64,000 nucleotides of DNA, from contig NC_069369.1 of assembly GCF_021730395.1 (NCBI RefSeq), positions 66,801,501 through 66,865,500 of the forward strand, in the 5' to 3' direction. The position numbers and the translations under genes were made by a program. The notes under the pieces are model-generated. The model searched no databases. It saw only the letters and a list, made by a program, of their open reading frames with translations, and was not told the origin of the DNA. Within the stretch, counting starts at the first letter, position 1. Each line of letters starts with the position of its first letter. Shown here one piece after another: positions 21,991 through 35,900 of the stretch. The DNA comes from Mercenaria mercenaria. Lineage: Eukaryota > Mollusca > Bivalvia > Venerida > Veneridae.

Positions 21991-24022
21991 GGAGAGAGCA
22001 TCCTGAATATACATGTCATCTAGGGAAGGTTTGAATCCATGGAGATGTTGTCAAAAGTTATGTCATCAGAATCTTGCGGGCATGCAGTAATTTCAATAGC
22101 AACCACCACGCCACCGCAAACTCAGGTGAGATATTTTTTTACTTTTTCCTGAAATCCGACCTCACTATAGGGCCAATAGAAACGCGCTTATTCTTGAAAA
22201 GTACAGCATTTTCCAAACTGAACATTTGCCCGATTCTTTAGTCTAAAGATCAGAACATTATGTATATGACGGGTTTAACATATAATGTTCAGGAAATCCT
22301 TGAAAAAGGACCGAAGAAAAGATTCATTCCCAGACTTTTATATTAAAATAAAAAACGCCATATACGCAGATCAAACTGGTATTTATCTGCAGGAAAATTA
22401 TCGTTGAACGTAAAAAGTGCGCTAAATACTGTTATAATTGCGCGTACATAAACGTATTTCATCATTTTTCAGTATTTTTTTGCTATGGGAGGTAATCCAC
22501 CATTCCGCGATGATAACTTGCCGCAGGTGCCCGTTATATTTTGGCCTCATTTTCTTGGTAATTAAATCTGCAGATGTACATTTATGTACCAGTTTGAGTA
22601 ATCATTAGGGTACAAAGGTTTCTGTGGTGAATTCAAAGGCAGACCACCAGAAATTTTGTTTTTTTACGGGCTTTTCCCCGTTTTTTAATTTACTCGAACC
22701 TAACGTATACCCCAGTTCGGGGGCTTGAATGAAAGAATACGGTTTTCATATGTTTAATAAAAAAAGTTTATTGTTGTGCACTTTAAAGGGTGTGACCACC
22801 CTTTTCTTGCCAACACAAGTGATTACATAATCCCTGCATTTATTCCCTGACTGAATAGTTACACAATTAAAACGTAAACTTGCCCCCTCAGTTCTCAGTA
22901 TTTGATTTTTAAAGGTTTTGCCTTTTAACAAGGTTTTAGTTTCAATTTTAGTTTTTTGGGGTTTTTACAGGTACAAAAGGTTATTTGGCCCCAAAAAGGG
23001 ACGAAAAAATTTTTGGTTTGTTCTTTTACAGGAAATTAAAAATAGAGGTATGGAATGAACTTTGGGTACAGTAATAAAAAAAGAACGTCAAATTTTTATT
23101 GGAAGAAAGGTAAAAATAAAAAAATTTTAAAATTTACCGTGCAAAATTTTTTTCCTTTCGTTAACCTATACATAATAAATTTTAAGCCTTTACTAAAAAT
23201 TTGTTTGATTTTTCTGAAAATAGGGTTTCGCGGAAACGTAAAAGAATTTGTTTTAGACCCAAAAAAAAAAGAGTTCAAAAAACCCATATTGAAATTTTTT
23301 ACAAGAATTCCCATGCCTTGTTTCCCAAAAACGAAGCAGTTCAAACAGGTGCCCCTAAAGGAAAAGTGAGGAACGAAGATTTGTCGTGACGTTTTTAAAA
23401 TTTTAAAATTTTTGGTATAGAAAAAATATTGTGAACTTTTTTTAAATTTTAACCCGGAATGTTATCAAAATTTTTTTAAAACAAAACTTTTTGGGGTTTT
23501 ACGTAATCCGGGGATGTTTTGTTTTTAAAACGCTGCGCACTTTACGTGGGCAAAAACCAAAACATAAGAAAACCTAAAAAAAATATTATTTTTTAAATTT
23601 TTTTCCCATTAAAAGACAATTTCTCAAGAATTTATTATACCGTATACTTGATTAAAGACAAAAATTAAAATTAACATATTTTCCCTAAAACATTTGCTTT
23701 TTTTCTTTTTTTTTTCGTCAGAAAAAAAACAAGAAATTTCCTTTTATTCCACAATCATACAAATAAAAACTTTTTCTTACATTTAAAAATTTAATTTTTC
23801 ATTATATCTATTTTCCCACATTTAAAATAATGAAAATTAAATTTATGTTCTTTTAAAAAAAAATTGTTTTAAATTTTGGGGGTATCGCTTGTCTAACATA
23901 ACCCCTCACTGTAATCCGCCCCTTTTGTATTAAATTTGTATCATTAAATACTAGTTACAATTTTTAACCCCACGGGTTTTTTCATGGGCAAAGTTAGTGG
24001 CAGGAAAGTACATTCTTACGAA
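21935..24022 (+). repeat. Tandem duplication of about 2.1 kb, copy 1
   Basis: Aligns collinearly with 24772-26905. Shared landmarks include ATATAGCAGATTTTGCAAAGA (start), GAATCTT...GGGCATGCAGTA, ATATGACGGGTTTAA, GTGACCAC with CCTGCAT (22793 / 25570), TATCTATTTTCCC, GTCTAACATAAC and GGGCAAAGTTAGTG (end). This copy is loaded with lengthened T, A, G and C runs between 22.6 and 24.6 kb. No conserved reading frame is shared with copy 2, so the open frames here are not genes. Confidence 0.8.
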
Positions 24023-24771
24023 ATGAGAGGAAGATGTTAAAAAAAAAAAAAGAAGTTTACAGGGAAAACAGCAGCGTTTCTGTTTGAGAATTCACAACTG
24101 AGTGAGTATACTTTAATATATTCTTGGATGCTGCGCTTAAAATTTAAGGGGAACTTTTTTTAAACGGCTTTGAATATGTCCTCTGGAAAAAATGGAGAAC
24201 GTTTTCCTGTACAACGAAGAAAATTGGTTATTGGTTTTATTCAATCATGCAAAATATCGAATAAATTTTTAGTTATAAAAAAATAAAAAAATAAAAAAAA
24301 TTAACATCATATGAGGAAAAACTCACGGGGTAAAAGGGGGGTGTGGTCGAGCGTTTTTCTTTTTTAATTGCATGTACATGGCAAAAGCAGTACTTTATTC
24401 CCGTACATTTTTCTCGGTTTTTTTTTTTTTATGGATTTTAAATCAAATGTACAATACATGTACTTTTTCCCCCCGGGGGGTTATTGGGGTTTATGCATTT
24501 AAAAGACTTTGTGGGAAATTTTTTGTAACATGATTTAGATCGTGGGATTAAAAAGCTTTTTTTGTAGCCTAATTATAATTTTCAAAAAAAAAAAAAATAA
24601 TAATTACAAACTATTAGTCAAAACACATAATAATTTGCTTGGTTAGTTTTTTACCAATTGTCAAAATTAATTTAAATATCATTTTTCAAATGATAAAACA
24701 ACTTGCACTGTTTTTTAAGCACAAAAAAAGGAACCAACTTTGGGTTTTGCCGATTTCAACAGTAAACAGCG

Positions 24772-26905
24772 GATATAGCAGATTTTGCAAAGAATGCGTT
24801 GAATAATGGTATGTAACTTATAAGTGTCAGAGACGAATTGGAATATACTTTGTTACTTCTAAGGGATAGGGTTCGAACCATGGATGATGTTGTCAAAAAT
24901 CGTTTTATTTTTCATAGAATCTTTGGGGCATGCAGTATTTAGAACGAAAGAAATGGTGAGATATTTTTTTTAACTTTCCTGAATCCGACCTCACTGTTGG
25001 GTAATGAAACGCGTTATTGTTAATAGTTATGCATTTAAAACTGATCTACTGCCCAATTCTTAAGTCGTAGAAATTATGTTATATGACGGGTTTAAACATA
25101 TAATTCAGGTTTAAAAAAATTAATCATGTAAAAATTCATCCCAGAACTTTTAAACAATATAATAAAATCGCCATAAGGTAAGTTTCAATATTTGTATTTA
25201 CTGCGGGAAGTATTTTCATAAGAATAAAAGTCGCTAAAACAACGAATTAATTGCGGTACATAAATATAACACAACTTTTCTGAGTTGAATGGGAGTAATC
25301 CACACCCTATAACTTGCCGAGTGCCCGTTATTTTTCCCATTACGGGTTTAATAAATCTGCAATACATTTATGGTTCCGTTTGAATGATTATCATATACAA
25401 TGGTTTATAATGGATGTTACGTTCGAAACATAACAGAAATCTTGTTTTTTTCCACGTTTTGTATCCTATTTATGAACAATGTTACCCCTTTAGTGTATTT
25501 CATATGACAAAAATATGGATTTGGTTTCAAGTTTTTAACGTTTATTGTTTGCATCTGTTAAGGGGTTGTGACCACTACCATTTTCTTGACCCACTACAGG
25601 TCAACCATAAGGCCTGCATGTCGTCCCTGACAGATATTCCTAATGTCTTGAAACATTTAAGCTTTGGGCGCGTCAGTGGGATCCAGTATTTGTTATCTAA
25701 GGTTTTGCAACTGACAGGGTTCTGGTTATTTTAATTTAAATTGATGTGGTTTGGATTTTTAACTGCGACATAAAAGGTTAAAAATGCCCCATAAAGGACT
25801 GAAAATCAATTTGGTTTAAACGTTGTCAATTTAAGGAAATGAAAATATGATATAATGATAACTTTGGATTTCACAATAAGTAAGCGTCAACAGAAACGTT
25901 CATAATTTGTTTTGGAAGGAACAGGTAATAAGTCAATTAAATTTAGGAATGTTTCCCTATGAAATTTCGTCTCCTTCGTTAAGCTATACAAGAATAAAAG
26001 ATTATAGCTTTGACTAATAAAATGTTTTAGCTTGTTCGTACGAATATGGAGTAATGCAGCCGAAGACGTAAACATTAATTTGTTATAGAGCGGAGTTTCA
26101 AATTTATACACCTTAAAAAGTAAGTTTAAAAAATGACATTCTAGCTTTTGTTTGCCAAAAACCCGTTAGTACAGTTTAACAGTGCAACCTATTCATTATT
26201 AAAAATGATGGAAACGACAGAATTTCTGTATTGGATTTAAACTTTAATTTTAGTATAGAAAAATTAATATATTAAACTTTTTAAATTCAAATTAAAAACC
26301 GGAGATGTCTTTCTTTAGATGGTTTTACACCAATTATTGGTTTCTATGTTCTGGATGTTTATGATTTTACGCATCATGGCTGCTACTTTAGTTGGCATTT
26401 TAGTGAGCTTTTTTCAACACATAATAAAACCTACATATATTTTTAAAATTTATTACTAATTTTTCATTTAAAATACAATAAAGTAAAGGGAAAATTTATT
26501 TTTTGTTTTTGATTAAGAATGATATGTTAATTACTTTTCTTACCTGAAACACTCTTTAGTCTTACTTGTCGCTCAAAAAAATAACAAGCCAATGTCCAGT
26601 TTATTAAAATTCACTCATTCATACAAAATACGACTTTTTTCCTACATTAATTTTCACGTTTACTTATATCTATTTTCCCTCACCACATTAAATAATGTAA
26701 AATATTAATTTGTTCTTTAAATGAAATAAATTGTTTTAATTTTGGTGGGTATCGTCTTGTCTAACATAACGCCTCACTGCTAATCCGCACCTGTATTTGT
26801 ATTTATAGTCGTATCAGTTCAAATACTAGTCTGACAAGTTTTAATCCCGGGATTTTCATAGGGCAAAGTTAGTGCAGTGACAAGTAACATTCTTTATCGA
26901 AATCC
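24772..26905 (+). repeat. Tandem duplication of about 2.1 kb, copy 2
   Basis: Same order of landmarks as copy 1 at an offset of about 2.84-2.89 kb. Differences between the copies are mostly one- to few-base indels rather than substitutions (for example GCCCGATTCTTTAGTCTAAAG versus GCCCAATTCTTAAGTCGTAG). That is how raw long-read error looks, and is unusual for neutral divergence. Confidence 0.8.
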
Positions 26906-28268
26906 GTAGAGGACAGATCGTTTACAAAAATTCCCTCCAACCCTTCCCATTACAGTAACTTTGTTGTTTTTTAACATATTTCTGCCGTCAAGTTTAATCT
27001 GTTTCAGGTCACAATGGTGAATCATACTGCTGAACCCTGCCACAAAAATGTACTGCTGCCCCAAACATGTCACTCCGCTTCTGTAATCTATGGTATATTA
27101 GAGAACAAACTCTTTACAGTGTGTGTGTATAAACTCAATTTTGCTAGTATGCTTCTGTTGGTACATTTAATCATCATGGAACAATACAGTTGAATGAAAC
27201 CGGCTTGATTTTTAACTGCATGTATTCATTTATAAACATTCCGAATGTTACTATCTTTTTCTTTTTGGTACTTTGTTTGTTGTTTTTTGTTTAATTTAGT
27301 TTGAATTTAAGCACGAAGATATCATGAATTAGTGCGGGTTTACTACACAAAGCGATAGCATGCAGGTTCGCCAAATTCTGGCATTGTATTTGCAGAAATA
27401 TGAGATGGTCTTAGTGTCATTTATTCTGTAAAAAAAAAACAAAAAAACATAATTGAAATATTTTTGTAGGACATCGTTTTGTACATCGATTTATAATTCG
27501 ATGACAGCTCATGAACATTACCCAGTTTTTCGTGTTGTTTTTGTTCTGTTTGGCACATTTATTTTATCTACTAGAAACATTGATGATAGTAAATACTCGG
27601 AAAGAAGGGGGTGGAAAGAGCCTTTTCGCTGGTCAGAGCCTCGGATTCTCCCTACCTCCCCCCTCATATAAAAATATCATAAAAAATAGAAAAGAGTTAG
27701 GGTTGGGGCTGCCGGCTCGTAAGCATACGATTAACCTGACTTTCTGGGTAGTTTTTAGATGAAATTAAAACAAAAAATAATAATTATAATTATAATAATA
27801 ATGGGTAAAGATTAAGATAACATGACAAGTATTTGTCATATTACATATGAATTGTCCATTCTGTATTCTGTCTTACTGCATATGTTCATAAATAGTCCGG
27901 TATATTTTGTTTCTGTCGGCATATTGATTGCTTAAGTACATGCATATTTGGAAAGAATTATAATATTTCTGTCTATATATATTTCGAAGGCGTTCTATTG
28001 ATGCATTGTGTTATTGGGGTATTGATTGTTATATGAACAGTAGTTAACCACCATCGTTGAAACCAGTTTAAGTTGTTTGTTTGGTATTAGTTATATATAT
28101 AAACTTGATTTTATTAGTAAACATACATTAATTGCATTGATCTGATTTCATCAGTTTAGGATTATTTTATTGTCGTGACTTAAAGGCGCTTATAAATGTA
28201 ATCTTTATTCGGGGTACAGTAAAAATTTTTTTTTTTTCCGTTTTTTTTTTGTTTTTTGAGCAATATTT
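26906..28268. other. Gene-free stretch
   Basis: Ordinary AT-rich DNA; nothing recognised. Short frames at 27.45-27.76 kb overlap one another and have no family resemblance. Confidence 0.45.
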
Positions 28269-28591
28269 AGTGATCCACAAATATTTTATTCTTGTATCTA
28301 CGGCAGTATGAAAATAAAGCTCACTTGTCTAGGTTGACCTTCTCGTATCTGCAACCTCGCGCTCGGTTGGTCATCTCTTATTATTGGTGTTATTGGGCGG
28401 GCGCTCTTTAACCGTTAGAGGGGGCCTTGTACCATGTGGTCGGCCATTCACCTGGTCCATGGATTGACTGTGTCTTATATAAACAGGGTTGTTCAACTTA
28501 TCGGCCATACGATTATTAGTGATCAGTCGAAAGTTGCATTTGTTATATGTACATGTAGGTCCGTACATATTTTTATAATTTGTGGATCACT
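28269..28591. mobile_element. Possible MITE with 14 bp perfect inverted ends
   Basis: AGTGATCCACAAAT at 28269-28282 and its exact reverse complement at 28578-28591 enclose 295 bp without coding potential. No target duplication is evident, so the true limits are uncertain. Confidence 0.4.
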
Positions 28592-29319
28592 TTGCTACAA
28601 ACCTCTAACACATGGGTTATGTTGAAACAGACATGTAAATCCCCTCTGTTTTCTTACGTTTCCAGTCTGCTGGTTAGCTCAGTCAATCGCTTGGATGGAT
28701 TATATTATCATTGTAGCATAGTTTGCTATAACCATTCCCTCGCACCGGTCCGTTTGTTCGATATATTACATTGAAACAATTTTTCAATATTTTAATATTT
28801 TTGTGCGTTTGTTTGCTGAAGACTTTCTTGACTTACATCAGATTTTATTTTGATATTGGTGTTATGTTTCATTTCGCATTTACTTAATCTAGGAAGAGTA
28901 TTTTTGTTGATATATCATCTCATGTCATAGAGATCTCTGAGAACATCTTTGCCTCGTTTCTCATTAGTGCGAAGTACTAGAACCTACAATTTCCTATTAG
29001 GTCTGGTATGTTCTGCGCTTATTTTCATAGTTTTCTGCATCTTCGCGCTGCTATGTTGCTTCCAGGCATTTTAGCTGGAGCTTTGTCTTTCATATTTTCT
29101 CATCATTTTCATATATACCATGCTATATATTTACAATTTTGCCATAATTTTCATTTGAAAATTTACAATAAAGTCACGGCCTTATCCCACATAATTTTGT
29201 TTCGCTTGGCAAATATTGTTTCATTCCCTTTGTCGTAGAACCGATGCTTTCCTCCGTCGTCAGACCCGTACGTACACTTCATATAACCGACAATTAACAC
29301 TGGAGAAATTTGTTTCACA
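28592..29319. other. Gene-free stretch
   Basis: Nothing recognised. Confidence 0.4.
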
Positions 29320-31230
29320 AAACCTTTTTCATAGGGGTTTGCAGGGGTTGCTGGAGTTAGACGACCCCTATTTTTTTTGCGTGACTCCTCAAGGTCGGTC
29401 ACTGAAGTTGCTGAAAAGTGAAAACGTAATTCCCATCAATTAACTAGCAGAAAAAATACCTGAACCCAAAAATTTCGAAAGTCTTAATTTGAGGATTGTC
29501 TGAAGAATAGATGACTTTGAATTTTGTCCTTCGCAATGCTTATAAGACGCCTCTAAATATTAACCATTTTGAAACAAAAAAAAAAATTACCCTAATGTTA
29601 AACTTCATAGTATTGATTGATTCAAAGATAAAATATACTATTGGATTTTGGGTCATTCCTTAAAAGATAAAGGTTTACAAAGACCTAAATTGTAAAATTT
29701 CCGATATAACTAATAACACTTAGGAAACCAGAATTTTGAAATTAAAGGATGAATTTGTTCATAAGTCTGTATAATGTGATCCCTATCGTTTGGGGGGAAC
29801 TCATAAAGGTCAAAGGTCACAGGGAACATTCAACATCGAATAAATCATTTCAGTTCAGTAATTGAGAACCACTGGAAACCAGAAATGTTGAAAATTAAAA
29901 ATATGGTGATTGGTCAATCAAAAATACCATTTTACCTCCCAAATTTTCGGGATCAAATTGCTGAATAGGTCCAATCCAGGCATCAATATATGCAAATAAT
30001 TTAGCGTGGTCTTGAAAGCACATATACCCGGTGGATTTGATGAAATCAAAATTTGATATTGATCAAAAGCAGGAATACAATATCTAACGATTTTAGGGTC
30101 ACTCTTTTGTATAAGGTCAATGGCCTCAAGGGGTCTGTGAACATGGTCAAAGCCTTTTCCATCTTTTTACTTTGGAATGTCGACCCCAAGAAAATGTGCA
30201 CAACTTCATAGGATGAATTTGTCATGCAGAAAGTAAATGATCTAGTTTTGGGGTCATCCTATTATTTGGTCCTAGTTAAATTGGGGCAAGAACATGATAA
30301 CAGTTTTCGAATCATAACCTTAGAGAACCACTTGACCATGTCCTTGAAACTTGTTATTGCTGTTTAACATTTTGCAGTGTAGTGTATTGTTTTGGAAATA
30401 GTCTATTAAAACCAATCAAGGGGACCAAGCATCATTGTAAATATTTTTTGGAAAAACTGAAACGTCACTGACTAGGATGTTTTAAACTTAAATATGGCTA
30501 ATTGGACATAACGAAAATTGACACCCTATTTGTTTCGAGGTCACTTGACAATGGATAAGGTCACAGGAGCCTAACAGTGACTTGAGAACCAAAAGTCTAA
30601 TCGAAATTTTTGAAGGATGATGGAATGCCAATAGAGTTATGAGAGGCCACCATAGTGTGTCTTTGGACTTTGAATCGTGACTCTATTCGACTTCTTTAAA
30701 GGATTTAAATCATTGGGGGAATGCGTTTTTCAAAAGTTATTTTCTGTTTTGTTATTTATTTGCTATTTTTACATGGGTAAATGCCACCGACGTGACTTAA
30801 AAATAATCGATGGAACTCTTACTTTCAGTCATATTAATGTTTAAAAAGCAAAAGCAAAAAATTTTATAACCTGCTTTATGTCACACGTTACTGTCTGAGA
30901 AATATATATGTTTTCACAAATACGGCATTTTTCAGTCCCCAGGGGTTCTGCACCCGGGGTTTTACTGTTTATATAAATACCCTAGCACCACAATAAATTA
31001 AAAAAGTTTTTGGACATCTAATACTTTGGGGGGTCGCGGTCCATCCCCTGAAGTTGCTGTTTAAAAAGTGAAAACCGGAAATCTTGGTAATTTTTAGCTT
31101 TTACTGATAAAAAATAGGTCATGGGTAATCAAGACCGTAAATTAATTTCGAGGTGTCTCCCAATTGAGGGACCTAAAGTTACTGAAAACAAAAAAGATGG
31201 CTTTTTGTGATATACATTATGCCCTTTGGT
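29320..31230. repeat. Degenerate array with GGGGTCA / GAGAACCACTTG phrases
   Basis: Diverged units of roughly 200 bp share TTGATTTTGGGGTCA-like, AAGGTCACAGG, TTGAGAACCACTGGAACC, AACTTCATAGGATGA and GTTGCTGAAAA words (for example 29408, 29812, 29865, 30206, 30329, 30583, 31056). This is a mollusc-type tandem family in an advanced state of decay. No gene. Confidence 0.5.
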
Positions 31231-32000
31231 TTCAATGCTTTAAGAAAAGCCCTTTAGTTAAAATTTTCACGTGGCGGAGCTGTTTTGGAACCAAAAAAAA
31301 AAAAAAAAAATAAGATAACATTTACGTGATATCTTAGTATTTCAAAATCTATAAGAATAACTTTGGAAATTTATGGACTTTTTTTTTTAAAAAGATGAAA
31401 GTGTGTTACAAAAAAACAAATTTGTAAGTATTTATCAAATCAATGACTTAAAAATAATAACTCTGAAGGAAAATACCCGATATAATTTTAAGATGATTGA
31501 GATGTTTTATTTTATTATTTTTTGAAAAAACTGAAAGAATGATCCCGTTTGGTATAAACGGATACAAACCCCAAAGGCTGAAATTTTTAACTGAAATTTT
31601 TATTCAACTTCGATTTTAATTTTTTTTCAAATATCGTAGTAATTGCGCACGTGGTAAGTTATGGGAAGTCACGTTTGAAATAAAAAAAAAATCTTTGTTA
31701 TTATTCATAAATTTTTGGAAATACATTTTATTTTTTATTTTTTTAAAACCTAAAATTTTTTTGGATCAAAAATTTCGAATGAAAAGTCCATTATCCAAAT
31801 CATCAATGTAATGAAATTTTAAAATGGGGTTTCAAAGGTCTAAAATATTTTCCCTTTGTCTGTCGGTGGGTATTTTTCTGTAAAAAAATTCATTATTGAT
31901 CGAATAGAGAGAATACAAAATTTTTAATGTAATTTATATTGTGCAGTATGTCTTTTTGTCTAGGTGTGCATGCGCGAAAATTTTTTCCCCTTTCTAAACA
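31231..32000. other. Homopolymer-rich stretch without a gene
   Basis: Dominated by long A and T runs; no recognisable feature. Texture matches 22.6-24.7 kb. Confidence 0.45.
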
Positions 32001-32295
32001 AAATTGGGCGTGTTTTAAAAAGGGCTATTTTAGCTTTGTTGGCCCTGTTTTTCTTTTGTACTTTTTTTGGTAAGTGCACCAAAAAAACTGTGCACTTCCT
32101 ACAATTGGCGTCAATTTTTTTCGCACCAGAATGTGAGTAAAACTGGGAGGGGTTGCTAAGCGTTTTTGTGTAAAAATATTTTAAAAAAGGGCAAGCAGTT
32201 TTCAAAACGACTTTTAAATTTTTTCCCGTGCGTACCATGTAGGGAAAAATGACCATGTCCTCTGACTACGATGTTATTGCTGTTTATTTCTGTTT

Positions 32296-32324
32296 TGTTG
32301 CTGTTGTTGTTGTTGTTGTTGTTG
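32296..32324. repeat. (TTG)n microsatellite
   Basis: Uninterrupted TTG/CAA run after one CTG, absent from copy A at the matching place. On the minus strand it reads as a poly-Gln tract inside a meaningless frame. Confidence 0.9.
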
Positions 32325-32974
32325 ACAAAATAGAGTTATTTTAACAACCTTAATACAAGGTGACCCAAGCATCATTCGTGAGAAAATTTCTAAAACCAAA
32401 CCAAAAACGGTCTCTGACAGGATGATTTTTAAACTTTCAACTATGCCTACATTTGTACAATAGGGAAAATTGACACATATTCTCTTGCGGCGAATCAGAA
32501 TACTTGAACAACCTCGATAGACGGTCACCCAAGGACCTTTTTAATACTGAGCCAACAGTTTCTAATAAGAAGATTTTTGAAGGTCCAATTAAGTATATAA
32601 TAGAGAGTGTCCACGGGCCCTAGTGAAAATGTTTTGGCGCTTGGTAATAATTTGAATAACGTGTATAGTATCATCCAAGAAACATTCGTTTTAAAGTAGT
32701 TTTAAATCGGACTTGTGTGGGATGTCGTTTGCAAATGTTTATAGATTTAACATGTTTTTAGGGTAAAATATTTTATCAAATTTGAAAGCGCTATTTCTCG
32801 ATGAGTACATGGCGCTAAATGCCACATCGACGTGACGTCAACATAATAATTATCGTTGTGATAATTTAAGCATTGCTAGTCATATTAGAATGTAATAACT
32901 AAGAAATAATTTATAGCAAAAGAGTGTTTTAACACTATTTATGCACGATGGGCGGTTATAGAACAGAACAGAAC

Positions 32975-35900
32975 ATATATTTTATTAGATTTGTACATAG
33001 TACATCATCAATATAAATTTAACATTTACATTACATATACATCACGTGTAACTGTATGATAAATTATAATAAAAACAGTTTACATAGAGGATGATCATAG
33101 ATCATAGTTTACTAGACATTTATGATAGTATTTCTAATTTCTAAACTTTCTTTAACATATTTTGCAAATTTGTATAATAGAGATTTGTTAGTAGTTTGCA
33201 ACAGCTGAATAAATTTGAACATCGATGGTCTTACATAAAAGTATTTCTTTATATATTTCTTACGTAAATTCCTGTAACAAGGACAAATTAAAATAAAGTG
33301 GTACTCATCTTCGATATCACGAGTATTACAACATTGGCAATGCCTCTCATTTCGTGGCAGTCTATTTCTATTAAAACGACAGGTTTGTATTCTGAGAGAA
33401 TGAACGGATAGTCTTAATCTAGAAATGTAAAATCTTAAGTTACCCGGTAAAATATCAAAATAATTTTCATATGACAAACTTGTTTTACATTGTAAGTACA
33501 GTTCTAACACCTTGCTGTTTTGAATGGAGCTATGCCAGTCTTGCATGTAATTATCAATCAATCTTTTGTTTAAATATATTAGGGAATGTTTTACAATCTA
33601 TCTTATCACTATAATAAAACAGTCAGAAAACCCATGCGTGTCTACCAATCTTTTAACATTTGATATCCAATTTTTACAACCTTTAGAGCAATCAGAAACA
33701 TTTTGCTCATAAATCCTTTTCAATATAATATTGTCTGTACTTAACAATTTACACCAATATCTAATTACCCTAACATATCGAGAAATATACAGAGGATATC
33801 TCCCTAATTCACCATAAACTCCAGCATTACATGTGCTTAATCTGACCTTAAGAATACTTTTACAAAATTTTAGGTGAATACGCTCCATTTCTTTAGATTT
33901 AGTACAACCCCAAACCTCAGCAGAATAATTTAAGATAGAGCCGACAAGGTTATAACACACTAAATCTTTGTTGTTCTTTATTCTATATGAAATTGACCCA
34001 TTTCCAATGACAGCAGCACACATCAGGACCCATTTTAGATTTCTGTAACTTACATTTTCTTGAAGAATATTGTTAGTGCTAACTAAAAATCAAAAGAAAA
34101 GTGGGGGTCATGTTTGATGCAAGAAAAATAATTTCAGTCAAATATACAAACTGCAAAATCAGCTAAAAAATGAGACCCCAAATTATACTGGTGGTGTATG
34201 ATCTAAGTTTCCATGAAAAATTTTATCATGTTGTTATTTCATTATGAATATGCTACCTACATGTCAAGCATAGATCTGTCATATGATTTTAGCAAAAAAA
34301 AATGCAAAGAAAATAAGGAAAATAGCTCTACAGAGCAAAAAAACTGAGGACTATTTGTGTCCGCCATTATGCGACTACCATATTTTTTTCGCGCCATTTT
34401 TCTATTTAGTGTCTGTATGCCTATAAGAAAAACTTTTTTCTCTGACAGTGTGCCAGTTTCATTTGAAATGTACAAGAAACCCAAATGCATGAAGAAAGAC
34501 AAGGTTTTAGCTTGATATCACCAGTTTCCAAGTTTTTACGGCATTTTCAGTACCATAAGACAAAGCGTCAGATTTTGTCAAAAATAGCTGTCGCGACATA
34601 ATTTTGAAGCAGTTACCCTAAATTCAGCCTTGTTTTGCCCTGTTTTGACATTTTCTACTCTGATCTACACGCAAATTACATATTTAAACTGCTATATATG
34701 TTCACTTTTACCTTTGATGGCCAGAAAATAGCAATCAGTAGCCTATAAATATGCAGTTTTTGAAAAAAAATACACCCAAAACAGTGAAAATGTGATATTT
34801 TTGGGTTTTATCCTCATTTTCAACAAAATTGCAATTAATTTGTCATTTTCTATCAAATTCTAATCAAACTAACCCATTCCCACCATCACCTGGCCAGATT
34901 TCATTTTTTACCAATGTCATATTATAGGTTATAACACACTAAATCGTTGTTGTTCTTTATTCTATATGAAATTGACCCATTTCCAATGACCGCAGCACAC
35001 ATCAGGACCCATTTTAAATTTCTGTAACTTACATTTTCTTGAAGAATATTGTCAGTGCTAACTAAAAATCAAAAGAAAAGTGGGGGTCATGTTTGATGCA
35101 AGAAAAATAATTTCAGTCAAATACACAAACTGCAAAATCAGCTAAAAAATGAGACCCCAAATTATACTGGTGGTGTATGATCTAAGTTTCCATGAAAAAT
35201 GTTGGTCATGTTGTTATTTCATTATGAAAATGCTACCTACATGTCAAGCATAGATCTGTCATGTGATTTTAGCAAAAAAATGCAAAGAAAATAAGGAACA
35301 TAGCTCTACAGAGCAAAAAAAAAACTGAGGACTATTTGTGTCCGCCATTATGCGACTACCATTTTTTTTCGCGCCATTTTTCTATTTAGTGTCTGTATGC
35401 CACAATGGAATCAAATAACTGGCATTGAGTTTTGGTTTTACATCATATTTTTTACAATTAAGCATCAGTACTTTCAACGCTTTTAGTGATTTGCCTGTTA
35501 GATGTTCTAGATTCATTGAAAAATTACCAGTATAATTGAAAATGGTACCGAGATAGTTAAAATTATCTACAATTTCTAAAGACTCCCCTTTATATAACCA
35601 CTGTTCATTTGCAAATATAGTGCCTCTTTCTCTAAATACCATTACTTTAGTTTTATGGGTATTAACTTCTAAACCCCAGAGAGAACAATAATCAGACAAA
35701 CTATCTAGGCTGTTTTGTAGGTCTTCAGGTGATTTTCCCAGAATTGCCATATCATCAGCAAATAGCAATAATATTAAAACAATATCATCAAAAGCCAAAC
35801 CAGAATCAATATTACTTTGTAAATGTAGTTCTAAGTCTTCAACAAATGAAGAAAAGAGCAGAGGCGAAATTACCTCCCCTTGACGCAATCCGAATGCATA

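Noticed and set aside
23055-23369. Lys/Phe-rich 104-codon frame
   Set aside because: Arises from A and T runs in the homopolymer-rich copy of the tandem duplication and is absent from the other copy.
25414-25734. 106-codon plus-strand frame
   Set aside because: Not conserved in the paralogous copy at 22.6-22.95 kb and without family motifs.
33948-35401. LTR retroelement interpretation of the 475 bp direct repeats
   Set aside because: Ends are GG...CC inverted repeats rather than TG...CA, the spacer is only 505 bp and no family-specific part is seen. Left open but not favoured.
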